Positions 27,007-35,291 of a DNA stretch of 64,000 nt are shown piece after piece (position 1 is the stretch's first letter; every line of letters begins with the position of its first letter). The DNA is taken from assembly GCF_008312895.1 (NCBI RefSeq), contig NZ_VSSP01000004.1, positions 1 through 64,000 on the forward strand, written 5' to 3'. Origin of the DNA: Luteimonas suaedae (GTDB lineage: Bacteria; Pseudomonadota; Gammaproteobacteria; Xanthomonadales; Xanthomonadaceae). The notes beneath the pieces were generated by a model. It saw nothing but the letters and a program-made list of their open reading frames with translations, did no database searches and was not told where the DNA came from. A program made the translations under genes and the position numbers.

Positions 27007-29301
27007 ATGCTGAAGCTGGGCAGGTTCGCGACGTGGGCGGTGGCGGCGGCCGCCGGTCTTGGGGTGCTCGTCAACACGATGCCGTGGCTGGCCTGGCTGC
27101 GGGACGGGACCACCATGCCCCCGGGTACCGAGGCGCGTTGGCTGGCGTTTGCGCTGGCACTCGGAGCCGCGCTGGCGGCGCTCCACTGGATACGTGGAAT
27201 GGAGCGCGCGCGCAATGCGGAAGAACTGCGCGCCGTGCGGGGCGGTCGGTCCTTCGAGGCACAGGGAGGGATCGGCTGGTTCCTGCTGATGACTCCGTTG
27301 GCCGCGCTGTTCGCGTTTGGCACCTGGGCCGCCGCGCACAAGGGCGAATGGGACATGGCCCTGGGCGCGTTCGCGCTGCTGGTGCTGATTGTGCTGCTTG
27401 GCTGGCAGATCGCGCGCCAGGTGTTGCGCCCCGGCCCGATGCTGCGGATGGACGGCCATGGCATCGACCACGCCCTCTACGGCGTCGTCCCCTGGAGCGA
27501 AGTGGTTGGCATGGACCTCCAGGTCATCAGAACGCGCTATTCGACCCTCCACACGCTGATGCTCGGCGTACGTGGCGCACCGCGCTACATGCGGAACGCA
27601 CCACCGCTCACGCGCTGGTTGAATGCAAGGCGAGCGCGAGGCGCCCATGGCGTGGGCGTGCTTCCGCTTCCGCTCAACCTGCTCGGCAAGGATGCCGAGC
27701 TCATTCACCAGGCCGCGCTTGCGTTTCGTGCGCGCATCGACGTGCCCTTTCTGGAGCATTGGGACCCGCGGATGGATGGCCGGGAAGTGGATGCGCTGCT
27801 GCGAGCCCGCACACTGGCCGAGCAGTCCGGACGCATCGCCGATGAACTGCGCACGTTGGAAGACCCCGAGTCGCTTGCCGAGCTCCATGTGCGGTGGCAA
27901 GCGCATCGCGACCACCAGGTGGCGGCCCTGCCCGAAATCCGGATGGCGCTGGAGAAGGGCGCGCAAAGGATGAAGCGCGATGCACGTGCCGCCTGGGTCC
28001 TGCTGGTCGGGATCCTCGTGCTGGTCGCCCTGTCGATCGCGCCGCGCTTGCTGCGGTCGCCGGACGGCACGCATCGTGTGCATGCAGCGGCGCCGGTGGT
28101 GCTGTTCAACGCGGCGGCCCGTGGGTACAGTCGCCTCTCTTCCCTGACGGACCAGCCCATGCGGTCATTCGCCGTTGGCAGGCTTGCGCGGCCCATCCTG
28201 CCCGCGTTCTTCCTGATCCTTGCCACGGGCTGCACGTTTGCCCCGGGCGCCGAGGCCGGTGCCGGGGAGGGCGCTGCACGCACAGCGGCCGCCGCGGTGC
28301 CAGGCGGCGCCCCAAGCGTGGAAGCCACCGGCGGCCCGTCCGCCGGGGACGCGCCGGATCCGGCCAGCGCCCCCGGCGACGGCGGCCTGGCCGCCACCAA
28401 ACCTTTCGTGTTCGAGAGCGGTGACACGCAGCAGGATCTCCCCGGCGCTTGTCGGCTCGATGGATTCACCATGCCGGAGGGCGCCAGGGTCTATGCGGCG
28501 GGCGCGTATTCCGGCGCGCGCGCCGACTTCCAGATCGACCAGAGCGGGCACCAGGCCACGACCATGCAGGTTGCGGTCAACCAGCCGGGCGCGCCGGTGG
28601 CCCTGTTGCTCGGCGCGTACGAGCCGACGGTCTGGAACGTGGGATGGACATCGGACACGCACATCGCCGCGGTGATGGTGACCGGTTATCACCGCCAGCG
28701 CGTGACCGGCCTGCCCGCCGGGGTGCCGATGCTGGTCAGCACCTACGAGGATCGGGGTCCCTGCGGCTATGCCTACGTCGGGGGCGAAGGCACGCCGAAG
28801 CTCAATCCGCTGGCGCGCCAGGTCTTCGGGCGTGCGGTGGACATGGCCTACACCGCGCGCGACGGCCGGGTGCTGGTCGGTGAGCCGCTGGCGGGCGCAT
28901 CGCTGCTGACGGATGCGGCCGCGGTCGCGCCCGAGGAATTCCGGCTGCGGGACGCGCCGCCGGCCGGCCAGGCCGGGCTCGATGCCGCGGTGCGCGCGGG
29001 CGTGCTGCGCCCTGCCACGCAGGCGGATGTCGAGGCATGGGCGGCCGCCAAAACCCGGCATGGCGGTGCCGAGGACGTACCGCCCATCCAGGGCGAGGGC
29101 CGGGGGCGCGCGCCAACGGTGCCGTATCGCGCCTACACGGTGCTGAAGGCGTTCCAGATCCCCGCCGGGCTCTACGGCGCACACTCGGCCACGTTCTACG
29201 TGGCGCCCGGGGCTCCACCGCCCACGGGCAATCCCGGCCACTCGACGATCCATGACATCGCTACCGGGACGTGCGCCGGGGTGACGTGCCGCATGCGCTA
29301 G
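27007..29301 (+). CDS. Membrane protein fused in frame to a lipoprotein-like domain
   Basis: A continuous frame of 764 residues with two distinct halves. Residues 1-384 form a membrane protein with hydrophobic helices at about 8-30, 43-62, 95-115, 121-143 and 334-352, with a cytoplasmic PH-like segment (MLRMDGHGIDHALYGVVPWS) between. At residue 385 (ATG at 28159) a complete lipoprotein signal begins (MRSFAVGRLARPILPAFFLI then LATGC), followed by a low-complexity Ala/Gly/Pro linker and a beta-rich domain (ACRLDGFTMPEGARVYAAGA). The simplest reading is two genes, the second with its own start at 28159 and the first reading through after loss of its stop; a true fusion is possible. Neither half is assigned a function. 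Confidence 0.6.
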   Translation: MLKLGRFATWAVAAAAGLGVLVNTMPWLAWLRDGTTMPPGTEARWLAFALALGAALAALHWIRGMERARNAEELRAVRGGRSFEAQGGIGWFLLMTPLAALFAFGTWAAAHKGEWDMALGAFALLVLIVLLGWQIARQVLRPGPMLRMDGHGIDHALYGVVPWSEVVGMDLQVIRTRYSTLHTLMLGVRGAPRYMRNAPPLTRWLNARRARGAHGVGVLPLPLNLLGKDAELIHQAALAFRARIDVPFLEHWDPRMDGREVDALLRARTLAEQSGRIADELRTLEDPESLAELHVRWQAHRDHQVAALPEIRMALEKGAQRMKRDARAAWVLLVGILVLVALSIAPRLLRSPDGTHRVHAAAPVVLFNAAARGYSRLSSLTDQPMRSFAVGRLARPILPAFFLILATGCTFAPGAEAGAGEGAARTAAAAVPGGAPSVEATGGPSAGDAPDPASAPGDGGLAATKPFVFESGDTQQDLPGACRLDGFTMPEGARVYAAGAYSGARADFQIDQSGHQATTMQVAVNQPGAPVALLLGAYEPTVWNVGWTSDTHIAAVMVTGYHRQRVTGLPAGVPMLVSTYEDRGPCGYAYVGGEGTPKLNPLARQVFGRAVDMAYTARDGRVLVGEPLAGASLLTDAAAVAPEEFRLRDAPPAGQAGLDAAVRAGVLRPATQADVEAWAAAKTRHGGAEDVPPIQGEGRGRAPTVPYRAYTVLKAFQIPAGLYGAHSATFYVAPGAPPPTGNPGHSTIHDIATGTCAGVTCRMR

Positions 29302-29302
29302 C

Positions 29303-29325
29303 GGTGGGCCGAGGCCCACCCTATG
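29303..29325 (+). repeat. Short inverted repeat shared with 57421-57444
   Basis: GGTGGGC at 29303 and GCCCACC at 29314 form a perfect 7-bp stem, followed by CTAT. Located two bases after the preceding stop codon. A close copy (GGTGGGCCAAGGCTCACCCTAT) lies on the minus strand at 57421-57444. It could act as a transcript end, but no T-run follows, so it is listed as a repeat. Confidence 0.5.
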
Positions 29326-29395
29326 GGTCTCGAGGTTTTTCGCGATCCGGGATCTTTGAAACCTCAGGGTCGGGTGGCCCTGTTGCGCTTTGGAT

Positions 29396-30670
29396 TCAGC
29401 GGGCCGGTCGCGTCATGTGTTCCGGATCGAACTTCGGCGCGCGCGCGTAATCGTCGCCGGTAAACGGCCTGTCGCGGAACAGATAGCCGTAATAGAAGCG
29501 GCGCAGCGCGGCGTGGTAGGCACGGATCCGGTCCTGGTAGGCGAGATGTGCCTGCATGTCGGTGTCCGCCCAGCGTGTCAGCAGGGCCTGCATGCCGACC
29601 GGCGGCAGCAGCCAGCCCAGGCGGGCGGCGGCGGCCGAGCGCCGTTCGATGCCGTCGCGATAGGCCGCGGCCATTGCGGCGACGCTCTCGTCGCCGTTCT
29701 GGTGAAAGGCCAGGTACCACTTGTAGTGAAACTCGTCGCCCAGCGGCGCCGAGTCGCTCCACTCCGGGTGACGCGCGTAGAAGCGCGCCATCGTGTCCTC
29801 GCGCGGGATGTCCCAGGCGCGGTTGACCTGCTCGCGCTGGGCCCGCGCGATCTCGGCGCCCTGGTCGACGCGGATCGTCCGCTCGATCGCCACGTGCGAC
29901 AGCGTCGGCAGGACGAGGGCGATGGCGACCCACAGCGTGGCCAGCGACGCGGCGTTGGCCGTCGAGGACCAGCCCAGCCTCGCCACCAGCAGTGCCAGCA
30001 CGATCCAGAACAGCAGATAGGCGGCCACCGCTGCCACGACCGCGGCGACCAGCGACAGGGGGACCTGCTGGTGCAGTGCGAATCCGACGAAAGGAAGCGC
30101 CACGCACGCCAGCAGTGCGAGCCCGCGCACGGCGCAGCGCCGCAGGTACAGCCGCGCCATCGAGCCGGGCAGGGAACGCAACATCCGCTCGCGCCCGGAC
30201 TCGGTTTCGGCGGAGCGCAGGTCATGGACCAGCGCGACCACGAACAGCGGCAGCAGGAAGGTCAGCAGGAACGCATAGTCGAAGCGGCCCGCAAGGGCCA
30301 GCTCGGGGTTGAAGGTGTCGCCGTCGTGGATCTGCGCCTCGAGTCCCAGCGCGCGGATGCGCAGGACGTAGGGCGCGACATCACGCATGCCGATCGCGGC
30401 GAACGCGAGCGCCGAAGGCGGATTCCAGGTCGGGTGGAACGTGTAGTAGGCGGCGTGGCCGGCATCGGTGGAATCGCCATGTGCGGCGACCACCGCGGCA
30501 AGGTCCTGCTGCTGCAGTGGCGCGATGCGTTCGATCGCTTGGCGCTGGCTGTCGATGCGCTGCAGCCCCGACGCCAGACTGGCCACCGCCAGCGCGGCGA
30601 GGAGGGCCAGGCCCGCCACCGCCATGCGCGAGCGCAGCAACAGGGCCAGTTCGTAGCGCCATAGGCTCAT
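29396..30670 (-). CDS. ABC transporter permease, DUF3526 type
   Basis: A 424-residue inner-membrane protein and last gene of a three-gene unit. It begins MSLWRYELALLLRSRMAVAG with a first transmembrane helix, then a ~110-residue periplasmic loop rich in Asp/His, and five more helices (about 142-160, 185-200, 205-240, 245-265). The segment FHQNGDESVAAMAAAYRDGI is typical of DUF3526 permeases of the NosY/ABC-2 kind. Its ATG overlaps the stop of the preceding permease (ATGA), indicating translational coupling. The partner ATPase is two genes upstream. Confidence 0.85.
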   Translation of the reverse strand: MSLWRYELALLLRSRMAVAGLALLAALAVASLASGLQRIDSQRQAIERIAPLQQQDLAAVVAAHGDSTDAGHAAYYTFHPTWNPPSALAFAAIGMRDVAPYVLRIRALGLEAQIHDGDTFNPELALAGRFDYAFLLTFLLPLFVVALVHDLRSAETESGRERMLRSLPGSMARLYLRRCAVRGLALLACVALPFVGFALHQQVPLSLVAAVVAAVAAYLLFWIVLALLVARLGWSSTANAASLATLWVAIALVLPTLSHVAIERTIRVDQGAEIARAQREQVNRAWDIPREDTMARFYARHPEWSDSAPLGDEFHYKWYLAFHQNGDESVAAMAAAYRDGIERRSAAAARLGWLLPPVGMQALLTRWADTDMQAHLAYQDRIRAYHAALRRFYYGYLFRDRPFTGDDYARAPKFDPEHMTRPAR

Positions 30671-32106
30671 CGCGCCACCTCCAGCCGGCGCGAGGCGAGC
30701 GCCAGCACCGCCAGCGCGGCCAGCAGCCAGCCGAGCAGCACCAGCGCCCCGGGAAGCATTGCCCGGAACAGCGTGGACGCCTGCCGCGGAACGAACGCGA
30801 ACGGCGGGATTTCCTGCCAGTGCGCGCGGTCCACGCGCTTGCGGCGATCGGCATCGGCGTCGCGGGCGGTGTCGTCGGCGTAGCTGACGCCGTCGGCCTG
30901 CAACTGGTTCAGCTGCTGGACCATGCGGTAGCGGTGGGCTTCGGCCTGTTCCAGGAAGCGCAGGTGGGCGGCCAGGTCGGTCTGCGCGGCCGCCATCGAC
31001 AGCTGGCGCAGCGCGATCGTCGGACTGAGCGCCGCGAACGCCGCGACCAGTGCGTTCTGGTCCTGCTGGATGCGGGCGCTGCGCTCGGCATAGCGGTTGA
31101 ACAGGTCCGAGGTGAGCCGCTCGCCCTCCACCGCCACCAGGCCCTTGTAGTTCACCGGCAGGTCTTCGATCCGCTCGACGCCATGACGCGCCAGCACGTT
31201 GCGCTTGAAATCGGAGAAGTAGGGATCGTCGGGATCATGGCTGTCGCCGATCCGGCGCAGGTCGGCGGCGATGCCCACGTCCGTCTGCAGCCGGTCGGGC
31301 AGCGAAAACGCCGCGTACGCCGCATCGGGCGCCAGCCGGGGCACCAGCAGGACGGACAACGACCAGACGGCCACCAGGGCCAGCAGGGCGTCGCGCCGCC
31401 TTGGGATCAGCGCGGAGACGCCCGCGATCAGTACGCACCAGACCCCCAGGTACAACGCATACGCCAGCATGAGCGCCAACGCGATGCCCACCGATGCGCC
31501 CGGCGCCGCGGCCATGACGGCCAGGCCGAGCACCGCCGGCGACAGGAAGACACCGGCCACCGCCAGCAGCGCGACCAGTTTGCCGGTCACGATGGTTCGG
31601 GCCGATGCGCCCTGCAGCATCAGCTGGCGCAGCGTGCCGCGCTCGCGCTCCTGCGCGAGCAGGCCGTGTCCCAGGAACGCCAGGACCAGCGGCGCCAGCA
31701 CCTGCAGCACGAAGGCCGGGGTCAGCTGGCCGAAGCGCACCAGCACCGAGCTCTGCATCACGTCGCCGAAGTTGGCGGTGTTCTGGCGGTGGCCTTCCAG
31801 GAACATGCTGGTCCCGGTAAACGGGTCCACCCCGGCATCGAAGGCGGCCAGCGACGACGGCAGGCGGTAGACGAAATGGCCGTAGTGGACCACCCGGTGC
31901 GGGTGGCGGTCGGGTTGGGTATCGAAGGCTTCCTGGGCGGCCGCCTGCTGCCGCGCCCGGTCGTCCTCGGCGCCGCGCATGTGGTGGTAGGACACGAGGG
32001 TCGAGACCAGCGCCAGCATCGCCAGCAAGGCGATGCCGGCCAGCGCGGTCCGGTTGCGCAGCATCGCGCGCAGCTCGCTGCGCATCACCGGGCGAACGGC
32101 GCTCAT
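30667..32106 (-). CDS. ABC-2 type transporter permease
   Basis: A 479-residue permease. N-terminal helix (AMLRNRTALAGIALLAMLAL), a periplasmic loop of ~140 residues (HVVHYGHFVYRLPSSL-like region, VDPFTGTSMFLEGHR), then a six-helix block with GLLAQERERGTLRQLMLQGA, a typical ABC-2 cytoplasmic coupling motif, a second long loop and a last helix. It starts in a 4-bp ATGA overlap with the ATPase and ends in an ATGA overlap with the next permease, so the three are one operon. Substrate unknown. Confidence 0.85.
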   Translation of the reverse strand: MSAVRPVMRSELRAMLRNRTALAGIALLAMLALVSTLVSYHHMRGAEDDRARQQAAAQEAFDTQPDRHPHRVVHYGHFVYRLPSSLAAFDAGVDPFTGTSMFLEGHRQNTANFGDVMQSSVLVRFGQLTPAFVLQVLAPLVLAFLGHGLLAQERERGTLRQLMLQGASARTIVTGKLVALLAVAGVFLSPAVLGLAVMAAAPGASVGIALALMLAYALYLGVWCVLIAGVSALIPRRRDALLALVAVWSLSVLLVPRLAPDAAYAAFSLPDRLQTDVGIAADLRRIGDSHDPDDPYFSDFKRNVLARHGVERIEDLPVNYKGLVAVEGERLTSDLFNRYAERSARIQQDQNALVAAFAALSPTIALRQLSMAAAQTDLAAHLRFLEQAEAHRYRMVQQLNQLQADGVSYADDTARDADADRRKRVDRAHWQEIPPFAFVPRQASTLFRAMLPGALVLLGWLLAALAVLALASRRLEVAR

Positions 32107-32831
32107 GCGGCCCGGGCCCTGCCGGAGAAGTGCGCATGCAGCGCGGACAGGTCGAAGCCGGCGCGATCTTCCTGGTGCGCGATCCGCCCCTGTTCCAGCA
32201 CGCCGATGCGATCGGCGACGTCGACTGCGCCCATCAGGTCGTGGGTGACCAACAGCACCGATGCCTCGCGTGCACGCACCGACTCCAGCAAGCCGTGGAA
32301 GTCGGCGCTGGCGCCCGGATCGAGCCCCGAGGTCGGCTCGTCCAGCAGCAGCAGCGGCACCTCGCGCATCAGGGCAACGGCGATCGCCACCTTCTGCCGC
32401 ATGCCCTTCGAGAATCCTGCGAGCCGCTGCTTCCATGCCGACTCCTGCAGCCCGGCCGCGCGGAACGCCTCATGGATGGCATCCCGCCGGTAGCTTCGTC
32501 CGGTCAGGGACAGCAGGTAATCGGCGTTCTCGAATGCGGACAGGTGCTCGTAGAGCGCCACGTTCTCGGGCAGGTAGGCCAGCTGCGCGCGCGCCCGGGC
32601 CGGCTCGCGTGATGGCTCGAGGCCATTGACGAGGACCGTTCCCGCATCGGGCCTGCGGAAGCCGAGCAGGACCGAGAGCGTGGTCGACTTGCCGGTGCCG
32701 TTGCCCCCGAGCAGCGCATAGATGCTGCCGGCCTCCACGCGAAGATCCAGGCCGGACAGCACGGGCCTGTCGGCGAACGACACGGAGAGCCCGCGAACAT
32801 CGATGACGGGTGCGGGAAGGGAAGAAGGCAT
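32103..32831 (-). CDS. ABC transporter ATP-binding protein
   Basis: A 242-residue ATPase with Walker A GGNGTGKST (residues 42-50), signature SKGMR (141-145) preceded by LAGF, Walker B LLLLDE (160-165) and the H-loop in LLVTHD. First gene of the minus-strand operon with the two permeases. The C-terminal ~40 residues (DRAGFDLSALHAHFSGRARA) are probably involved in dimerisation. It drives export by the ABC-2 permeases downstream. Divergent from the TonB receptor at 32906 over a 74-bp spacer, which suggests shared regulation. Confidence 0.9.
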   Translation of the reverse strand: MPSSLPAPVIDVRGLSVSFADRPVLSGLDLRVEAGSIYALLGGNGTGKSTTLSVLLGFRRPDAGTVLVNGLEPSREPARARAQLAYLPENVALYEHLSAFENADYLLSLTGRSYRRDAIHEAFRAAGLQESAWKQRLAGFSKGMRQKVAIAVALMREVPLLLLDEPTSGLDPGASADFHGLLESVRAREASVLLVTHDLMGAVDVADRIGVLEQGRIAHQEDRAGFDLSALHAHFSGRARAA

Positions 32832-32861
32832 GGGCGGGCCAAGGTCGTGGGTTGTTTAGCA

Positions 32862-32871
32862 TGTTATAACA
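32862..32871. promoter_or_regulatory. Palindrome in the divergent ABC/TonB spacer
   Basis: TGTTATAACA is a perfect 10-bp palindrome in the AT-rich centre of the 74-bp spacer between the ABC ATPase and the TonB receptor. TTTCAATACTTTCCTCC follows on the receptor side. It could be an operator for a metal-responsive regulator or part of overlapping -10 elements; the sequence resembles half of a Zur/Fur-like box but lacks the usual spacing. The assignment is tentative. Confidence 0.35.
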
Positions 32872-32905
32872 TTTCAATACTTTCCTCCTGATGTGAACCC
32901 TCCCC

Positions 32906-34951
32906 ATGCGAACCCGCTTGCATCTGTCGATGCTGCTTGCCCTTGCCTGTTCCCCTGCGTTGGCACAATCCGGCGACTCCACCATCACGCTCGGCAAGGT
33001 GGACGTGCGGGGCACTGCCGCCGGACCGATGCTGGCCAACGACGTGCTCACCTCCGTCGATGTCATGGGCGGGGACCAGGTCGAGGACAAGCACGTCATG
33101 AACAGCTGGGAACTGCTGGGACAGATGCCGGGCATCCAGCTCACCGAGACCGGCCAGGGTGCCGAGTCCGGCAAGGCGACGTTCCGGGCATTCAACGGCG
33201 AGGGCTACATCAACGGCATCAAGACGCTGATCGACGGCATTCCCAGCAACGTCAACAGCGGCAACCAGCGCTTCATCGACATGGTGTTCCCGCTGGAGAT
33301 CGACTACATCGAGGTCGTGCGCGGCACCAACGACCCGCGCTACGGGCTCCACAACATCGGCGGCAACATCAATTTCGCCACGCGCCAGGGCGGAACCTAC
33401 CTGGACGGCCGCTTGACCTACGGCAGTTTCGATACGCGCGAAGCCCAGCTGGCGCTCGGCAGGGAGTCCGGACGCATCGCCCAGAACTACTTCGTGGGCG
33501 TGCAGGCATCGGACGGCCATCGCGACCATGCCGGATCCAGCAAGTACACGCTGGCGGGCAAGTGGTTCTACAGCGACGAAGCCGAAACCTTGAAGGCGGG
33601 GCTGGTGGCGCGCGCCTATCACCACGAAGCCGACGAGTCGGGATTCCTGACGGCCGGGGAACTGGCCGCGGACAGGAACCAGTCGCCGGAAAAGAACGCC
33701 AACGACGGTGACGACCGCGACATGTGGCATCTCGGGGCGCACCTGGACAAGGTGCTCGCCGACGGCCTGAGCGCGAGCACCAAGCTCTACGTCAACCGCT
33801 ACGAAGACGACAGGAAGGTCACCTTCACCCGCTATCCCGAGGGCAATGCGCCACGCCAGCGTCGCCAGTGGGACGAAAGGCAGACGGGCATGCTGAGCAG
33901 CCTCACCTGGGTCGCCACCGAGTCCGTGACCATGGAGGCCGGCGCGAACTTCGAGCGCCAGGACAACGCCTACCGGCGCTACCGCTACGAGTTCGGCGTG
34001 CCCACCGACTTCGACGCCGCGCCCGCCCGCGTCCAGAACGACGACCGGTACACATTGGAGAACATCGGCGCTTACGTGCAGGTGGTCTTCAATCCCGTCG
34101 AGTCGGTGAAGATCGTTCCGGCTTTGCGGGTCGACAGGTTCTCCGGCAGTACGCATCTTCCCGGCGGCGTCCGGGCCGCCCTGCAGTCATACGGCTGGAT
34201 CAGGCAGCCCAAGCTGGGCGTGGTCTATGCCGTCACGCCGACCGCCAATCTCTATGCGAACTGGGGCAGGACCTTCCAGGTGCTGACCGGATCCACGGCG
34301 CCTGCCTACCTGACCGAAGGCCAGGACGGGTACCGCCCATCGATCAACACGGGCACCGAAGTCGGCGTCAAGCTCAGCCCGGTCGCGGGCACCGAGGCCC
34401 GCATCGCCGCCTGGCGGCAGGACGCCACGGACGAGGTGGCCAACATGCCCAGCACCGGAACCACCGTCGGCCTGGGCCAGACCCGCCGGCAAGGGCTGGA
34501 CATGCAGGTCACCTCGCGCCTGGGCGAACGCTGGACGCTCTGGGCATCGCATGCCATCCAGGAAGCGAAGGTCGTCAGTGCGTTCACGGCGGACGGCGTC
34601 TCGCTCGCGGGCAAGGAGGTGTTCTCCACGCCGCGCTACATCAGCACCCTGGGGATCGACTATCGGCCAGGCGAGCGCTGGAAGCTCGGGCTGCAGGGAA
34701 GGATGCAGGGCGACTACTACATCGACGAGTTCAACGCGCAAGACCGGTACGGCGGCTTCAAGGTGCTGGACGTGAGCGCGCGCTATCGGCTTTCCGATCG
34801 CTTCAGCATCGACCTGCAGGTCAGGAACCTGGCCGATCACGCGTACGAGTACGTCTGGTACGACAATTTCTTCTGGGGCGGCGACGACCAGCCGATGTTC
34901 TCCGCGGCGCCCGGGCGTTCTGCTTATGTTTCCTTCGACATGAAGCTGTAG
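32906..34951 (+). CDS. TonB-dependent outer-membrane receptor
   Basis: A 681-residue receptor with a signal peptide (MRTRLHLSMLLALACSPALA). No STN domain. Plug about 28-165 (GKVDVRGTAAGPML, LLGQMPGIQLTETGQG, YIEVVRGTNDPRYGLHNIGG, NINFATRQGG); barrel to the end, with NYANWGRTFQ-like and TEVGVKLSPVAG strands, and a closing SAYVSFDMKL. The family resembles ferric-chelate receptors of the FecA/FcuA kind. The divergent ABC operon may act on the same ligand. The start follows a GGAGG-like site (CCTCC on the complement is absent; CCTGATGTG spacing is fair). Confidence 0.88.
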   Translation: MRTRLHLSMLLALACSPALAQSGDSTITLGKVDVRGTAAGPMLANDVLTSVDVMGGDQVEDKHVMNSWELLGQMPGIQLTETGQGAESGKATFRAFNGEGYINGIKTLIDGIPSNVNSGNQRFIDMVFPLEIDYIEVVRGTNDPRYGLHNIGGNINFATRQGGTYLDGRLTYGSFDTREAQLALGRESGRIAQNYFVGVQASDGHRDHAGSSKYTLAGKWFYSDEAETLKAGLVARAYHHEADESGFLTAGELAADRNQSPEKNANDGDDRDMWHLGAHLDKVLADGLSASTKLYVNRYEDDRKVTFTRYPEGNAPRQRRQWDERQTGMLSSLTWVATESVTMEAGANFERQDNAYRRYRYEFGVPTDFDAAPARVQNDDRYTLENIGAYVQVVFNPVESVKIVPALRVDRFSGSTHLPGGVRAALQSYGWIRQPKLGVVYAVTPTANLYANWGRTFQVLTGSTAPAYLTEGQDGYRPSINTGTEVGVKLSPVAGTEARIAAWRQDATDEVANMPSTGTTVGLGQTRRQGLDMQVTSRLGERWTLWASHAIQEAKVVSAFTADGVSLAGKEVFSTPRYISTLGIDYRPGERWKLGLQGRMQGDYYIDEFNAQDRYGGFKVLDVSARYRLSDRFSIDLQVRNLADHAYEYVWYDNFFWGGDDQPMFSAAPGRSAYVSFDMKL

Positions 34952-34958
34952 AGAAAAA

Positions 34959-35044
34959 CCTCAGGAAGGTCTGAATAACCGCCGTCATCCCCGCCTTCGC
35001 GGGAATGACAATCAAGAGCCGAGTTGTTCAGAGATTCCCTCAGG
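34959..35044 (+). repeat. Small inverted-repeat element around a REP hairpin
   Basis: The ~340-bp gap 34952-35291 holds no gene. Just after the receptor stop, an 86-bp unit is bounded by CCTCAGGAAGGTCTGAATAA and the inverted GTTGTTCAGAGATTCCCTCA. Both ends read CCT[CG]AGG...TCTGAA[TC]AAC inwards. The centre holds a REP hairpin (CCCCGCCTTCGCGGG). It may serve as transcript end for the receptor gene. The rest of the gap shows nothing recognisable. Confidence 0.6.
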
Positions 35045-35291
35045 AAGGCCCCAAGCCTCAGGGTCAGGTTCACCTCCCGATGCGTTGTGAGCCGGGGCGG
35101 CAGGATCGGGCAGTGCCTGTCCCCCGCCACCGCGAAGCGGCCGAGCGACCACGCCGGACCGTGCACACCATCACCGGAGGAAAGCTGGGGGAAACCCTAG
35201 GTAGTCGCCCGTGGTCGGGCGGCTAACAATGGGCGCGAGCGCGGGCGCATGCCCGCGCGGCAGTCCCCTCCTGCTTCGGAAGCCCCCCGCC

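Noticed and set aside
29303..29325. Intrinsic terminator after the fused membrane/lipoprotein gene
   Set aside because: The stem is good but no T-run follows, and the same sequence recurs elsewhere in a divergent spacer.
32855..32885. Zur or Fur box between the ABC ATPase and TonB receptor
   Set aside because: Only TGTTATAACA is symmetric; the spacer and outer arms of the canonical Zur or Fur boxes are missing, so only a palindrome is reported.
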